Source: CAZZKF01 sp964654995 (lineage in GTDB: Bacteria > Pseudomonadota > Alphaproteobacteria > CAZZKF01). Taken from it: 64,000 nucleotides of DNA. Where the stretch lies: positions 1-64,000 of the forward strand of contig CAZZKF010000006.1 of NCBI GenBank assembly GCA_964654995.1, given 5' to 3'. How positions within the stretch are numbered: the stretch's first letter is position 1; the number at the start of each line of letters is the position of its first letter. Below, piece by piece: positions 61,355-64,000 of this stretch. A program made the translations under genes and the position numbers. Under the pieces are notes generated by a model that saw nothing but the letters and a program-made list of their open reading frames with translations, was not told the DNA's origin and made no database searches.

Positions 61355-61438
61355 ATGTTATCCGGAAAAACGTCAAAAAAGGCCGAAAAAGCGCGCATTT
61401 TGCAGCAAATATGCCTCTTTTCCGTCGCATATGTTATC
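61351..61438. repeat. Direct repeats GCATATGTTATC, operator-like
   Basis: The 12-mer GCATATGTTATC occurs exactly at 61351-61362 and 61427-61438, with an inverted GCATAT core at 61409-61414. The array fills the 116 bp spacer between the divergent BrkB and persulfide-dioxygenase genes; the first copy touches the BrkB start codon. Persulfide dioxygenases are often controlled by ArsR-type sulfide sensors, but the regulator gene is not here. Confidence 0.5.
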
Positions 61439-61470
61439 AAGACCAACGCCATTGACGGCACGGAGGCGTC

Positions 61471-62538
61471 ATGATCGTCCGCCAGTTGTTCGATCCGGCA
61501 TCCTCGACCTACACCTATCTGCTCGCCGAAGGCACCGGCAGCGAGGCCATCATCATCGACCCGGTGCTCGACCGGGTGGACCTCTATCTGCGGCTCCTCG
61601 ACGAGCTCGACCTGCGCCTCATCAAGGCGGTGGACACCCATGTCCATGCCGATCACATCACCGCCCTCGGCGCCCTGCGCGACCGCACCCGCTGCATCAC
61701 CGTGATGGGCGCCGAGTCCCGGGTCGATTGCGTTTCCATGCGGGTCTCCGACGGCGATCCGATCGCGGTCGAGGGCATCTCGCTCACCGCCCTTCACACC
61801 CCCGGGCACACCGATGATTCCTACTGCTTTCTGGCCGAAGGCCGGGTGTTCACCGGCGATACGCTGCTGATTCGCGGCACCGGGCGCACCGATTTCCAGA
61901 ACGGCGATGCGCACGCCCAGTATCGTTCGCTGTTCGACAAGCTGCTCACCCTGCCTGACGAGACGCTGGTCTATCCGGGCCACGACTACAAGGGCGAGAC
62001 GGTGAGCACCATCGGCGAGGAGCGCCGCTTCAACCCGCGGCTTCAGGTCGCCGGCGAAGACGACTATGTCGCGCTGATGAACGGCCTCAAGCTGGACAAC
62101 CCGCGGATGATGGATGTCGCGGTGCCGGCCAACCTGCGCATCGGCCTCGATCAGGGCGCGCTGCGGGGGCGCGGCTGGTCGCTGACCGAGGGCGAGGCCC
62201 GGGAGCTGCTGGACCGCCCGGGGGTGATGCTGATCGACCTGCGCGATGCCTCGGAGCGCCGGCGCGACGGCGCCATTCCCGGCTCTCTCCATATTCCGTA
62301 TCCGGACCTCGCCCGCCATCTCCAGCCCGGCGGCCGGTTGCAGGCGCTGGCCGGCGACGGCAATGCCGCGCCGATCTTCTATTGTGCGTTTGGCGAGCGC
62401 TCGGCGATGGCGGTGCAGGCCGCCCGGGACGCCGGGCTGGCCTCCGCCCGCCACATCGAGGGCGGGTTCGATGCCTGGGTCCGCGCCGGCGGCGCGATCG
62501 CGCCGGTCGATCAGGGCGACGCGGCGGGGCCCAGATAG
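61471..62538 (+). CDS. Persulfide dioxygenase-rhodanese fusion (ETHE1-like)
   Basis: 355-residue two-domain protein. Residues 1-240 are an MBL-fold ETHE1-type dioxygenase with metal motif THVHADH (H57, H59, D61, H62), HTPGHTDDSYCF and FTGDTLLIRGTGRTDFQNGD. Residues about 250-345 are a rhodanese domain with LIDLRDASERRRDGAIPG and active-site Cys305 in FYCAFGERS. Such fusions oxidise glutathione persulfide to sulfite and shift sulfane sulfur, detoxifying H2S. It overlaps the next minus-strand gene by 28 bp at the 3' end. Confidence 0.92.
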   Translation: MIVRQLFDPASSTYTYLLAEGTGSEAIIIDPVLDRVDLYLRLLDELDLRLIKAVDTHVHADHITALGALRDRTRCITVMGAESRVDCVSMRVSDGDPIAVEGISLTALHTPGHTDDSYCFLAEGRVFTGDTLLIRGTGRTDFQNGDAHAQYRSLFDKLLTLPDETLVYPGHDYKGETVSTIGEERRFNPRLQVAGEDDYVALMNGLKLDNPRMMDVAVPANLRIGLDQGALRGRGWSLTEGEARELLDRPGVMLIDLRDASERRRDGAIPGSLHIPYPDLARHLQPGGRLQALAGDGNAAPIFYCAFGERSAMAVQAARDAGLASARHIEGGFDAWVRAGGAIAPVDQGDAAGPR

Positions 62539-64000
62539 CGATCCAGAAAGGCCTCGAGCTCGCGCAGGAACAGGCGCCGGGCGGGCCCATAAGTCACCCG
62601 GTGGTCGCTGCCTTCGAGGATCACGAGGCGATGGTCGCGGCCGGCCGCCGCCAGGGCCTCGGCCATGTTGCGCGATTGCGAGACCAGCACCCGGCGGTCC
62701 TGATCGCCGTGGGCGAGCAGCACCGGCACGGTGAAGCGTTCGGCATAGGTGATCGGCGAGATCGCCGCCAGCGCCTCCGGCGCCGCCGCCTTGTCGCCCA
62801 ATGTGATGGTCAGCTCGGCGGCATCGGCGAACGGCGCGCGATCGGCCACCCAGGCGGCGAGATCGCTGACGCCATTGAGGCTGACCGCGCATTTGATCAG
62901 CTCCGGGGTGAGCGCCGCCGCCATCAGCGCCGCATAGCCGCCGTAGCTGCCGCCAACAATGCAGATGCGTTCGGGATCGGCGATGCCCCGGGCGATCAGC
63001 CAGCGGATGCCGTCGACCAGATCGTCCTGCATGGCCATGCCCCACTGGCCGTGGCCGGCCTGCTTGAAGGCCCGGCCGAATCCGGTGGAGCCGCGGAAAT
63101 TCGGCTGGAAGACGGCATAGCCGCGGTTGGCGAGAAACTGGCCGATGAAATAGAAGCGCCGGGCGATCCGCGACGACGGCCCGCCATGGGGATAGATCAC
63201 CGTCGGCAAAGGCCGGGCGTCAATCCCAGGCGGCAGGGTCAGATAGGCGGGAATGCGCAGGCCGTCGCGCGCCTCATAGGCCACCGGGCGCATCTCGGCG
63301 AGCGCCGCTTCCGGCAGCTCCGGATAGCGCTGGCCCAGAAGCGTGAAGCGATCCTCGCCCACGTCCCAAAGGTAATAGTCGCCGGGGCGCGTCTCGCGGG
63401 CCGAGACGACAACATGAAGCCGGCGGTCGCGGCTGCTGCTGATGATCCGGTTGGTGGCATCCGGGAAACGGCGATCGAGCAGCGCCTGCCAGGCGCGGTA
63501 GCGTTCGTCGAGATAGTGGATGTGCCGGCGATCGACGGTGAACCCGAAACCGAGCACTGCCCGCGTCGCCCGATCGATGACGACATCCGTGATATCGACA
63601 TCTTCGCGGCCGAACAGCCTGCGCCCGAAGGTCCGCCGGGCGATATCGAATTCATAGACCGCCCGCTTGTCCCCGGCATGATCGGATATGACGTAGAGCG
63701 TGTTCGAGCCGGCGGCCAGCGCCATCGGCAGGAAAGCCGGGTCGGTGCCGTCCTCATAGGTGTGAACGGGGACGAATTTCCTGGACCCCACAGGCCGCGC
63801 ATAGACGGTGATCTCGCGAAACAGCGAGGCGGTGCCCAGACGCACCTCGCCGCCGAGGTCGGTGATCCACTGCTCGATCCGGTGGCGGCTTTTCTGCACC
63901 CTTCGGGCGCGCCCGGTATAGACGTTCATCCGGTAGACATCCGGGTAGCCGAAGCCCTTGGCCGGCAGCGCCACCAGAATATGTTCGTCGTCTTCGGGCA
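62511..64000 (-). CDS. Prolyl-oligopeptidase-type (S9) peptidase, 5' end outside window
   Basis: The frame is open to the window edge, so the N-terminal beta-propeller is only partly present (EDDEHILVALPAKGFGYPDV, DVYRMNVYTG). The catalytic alpha/beta-hydrolase domain is complete: oxyanion strand TVIYPHGGPSSR, nucleophile Ser in CIVGGSYGGYAALMAAAL, Asp in LLAHGDQDRRV and His in LEGSDHRVTY. Family members cleave short peptides in cytoplasm or periplasm. It converges with the rhodanese fusion. Confidence 0.9.
   Translation of the reverse strand, partial: PEDDEHILVALPAKGFGYPDVYRMNVYTGRARRVQKSRHRIEQWITDLGGEVRLGTASLFREITVYARPVGSRKFVPVHTYEDGTDPAFLPMALAAGSNTLYVISDHAGDKRAVYEFDIARRTFGRRLFGREDVDITDVVIDRATRAVLGFGFTVDRRHIHYLDERYRAWQALLDRRFPDATNRIISSSRDRRLHVVVSARETRPGDYYLWDVGEDRFTLLGQRYPELPEAALAEMRPVAYEARDGLRIPAYLTLPPGIDARPLPTVIYPHGGPSSRIARRFYFIGQFLANRGYAVFQPNFRGSTGFGRAFKQAGHGQWGMAMQDDLVDGIRWLIARGIADPERICIVGGSYGGYAALMAAALTPELIKCAVSLNGVSDLAAWVADRAPFADAAELTITLGDKAAAPEALAAISPITYAERFTVPVLLAHGDQDRRVLVSQSRNMAEALAAAGRDHRLVILEGSDHRVTYGPARRLFLRELEAFLDRYLGPAASP

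Overview
The window is GC-rich, densely coded DNA from an alphaproteobacterium, most likely a Rhodospirillales-type free-living motile bacterium. The evidence is a set of lineage-typical genes (ctrA, chpT, sciP/DUF1153, usg, DUF3553, eipA/DUF1134), an FdsGBA-type NAD-linked formate dehydrogenase, and a flbD/sigma-54 flagellar system. Three runs of exactly 100 N (6929-7028, 54286-54385, 59902-60001) are scaffolding gaps of unknown true length, so the source is a draft genome or MAG. I see no tRNA, rRNA, CRISPR array, insertion sequence or prophage.

Region 1 (1-15.9 kb) is metabolic and housekeeping. It holds the tail of a probable thiC, znuA with a hydroxyacid dehydrogenase and a DsbA-fold isomerase, and a secreted small protein. 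A 3-oxoacid CoA-transferase (scoAB), EamA exporter and type-II 3-hydroxyacyl-CoA dehydrogenase form a ketone/branched-chain acyl-CoA group. Next come a pterin dehydratase (cut by a gap), a small metalloprotease, a sirtuin, a phosphatase/fructosamine-kinase protein-repair pair, thpR, tesA with the divergent ybbAP exporter genes, and a Bax-inhibitor-1 protein.

Region 2 (15.9-39.5 kb) is a large flagellar island. flgKL and fliK-flgD-flgE diverge from a 580 bp spacer carrying two facing sigma-54 promoter motifs. sciP stands alone, followed by fliF-fliG-fliH-fliN-motA-flbD-flhA-flhF-flhG, a second Pro/Ala-rich FliK-like protein, a QueF-like protein without the catalytic cysteine, then fliIJ on the other strand and ctrA. 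The cell-cycle regulators CtrA, its inhibitor SciP and its phosphodonor ChpT all lie within 23 kb of each other among motility genes.

Region 3 (39.6-46.4 kb) is one chemotaxis operon on the minus strand, chpT-cheA-cheW-cheY-cheB-cheR. Its CheA is the most striking object in the window: between the HPt domain and the dimerisation domain, where P2 normally lies, it carries a complete group-1 truncated-haemoglobin-like domain with the proximal histidine. It also has a second CheW-like domain and a C-terminal receiver. This suggests a chemotaxis kinase that senses O2, NO or another haem ligand itself.

Region 4 (46.5-64 kb) starts with DUF3553 and the formate dehydrogenase locus (fused fdsG-fdsB, fdsA, then mobA and fdhD on the other strand), followed by cysQ and usg (cut by a gap). 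A small heat-shock protein has an RpoH-like promoter and a hairpin enclosing its ribosome-binding site, a candidate RNA thermometer. Then come a small protein with a consensus promoter, a dihydroorotase, ygfZ-tag, eipA, an alanyl-tRNA editing protein, a BrkB-family membrane protein (cut by a gap), a persulfide dioxygenase-rhodanese fusion behind a repeated operator-like element, and a prolyl-oligopeptidase-family peptidase running off the end.
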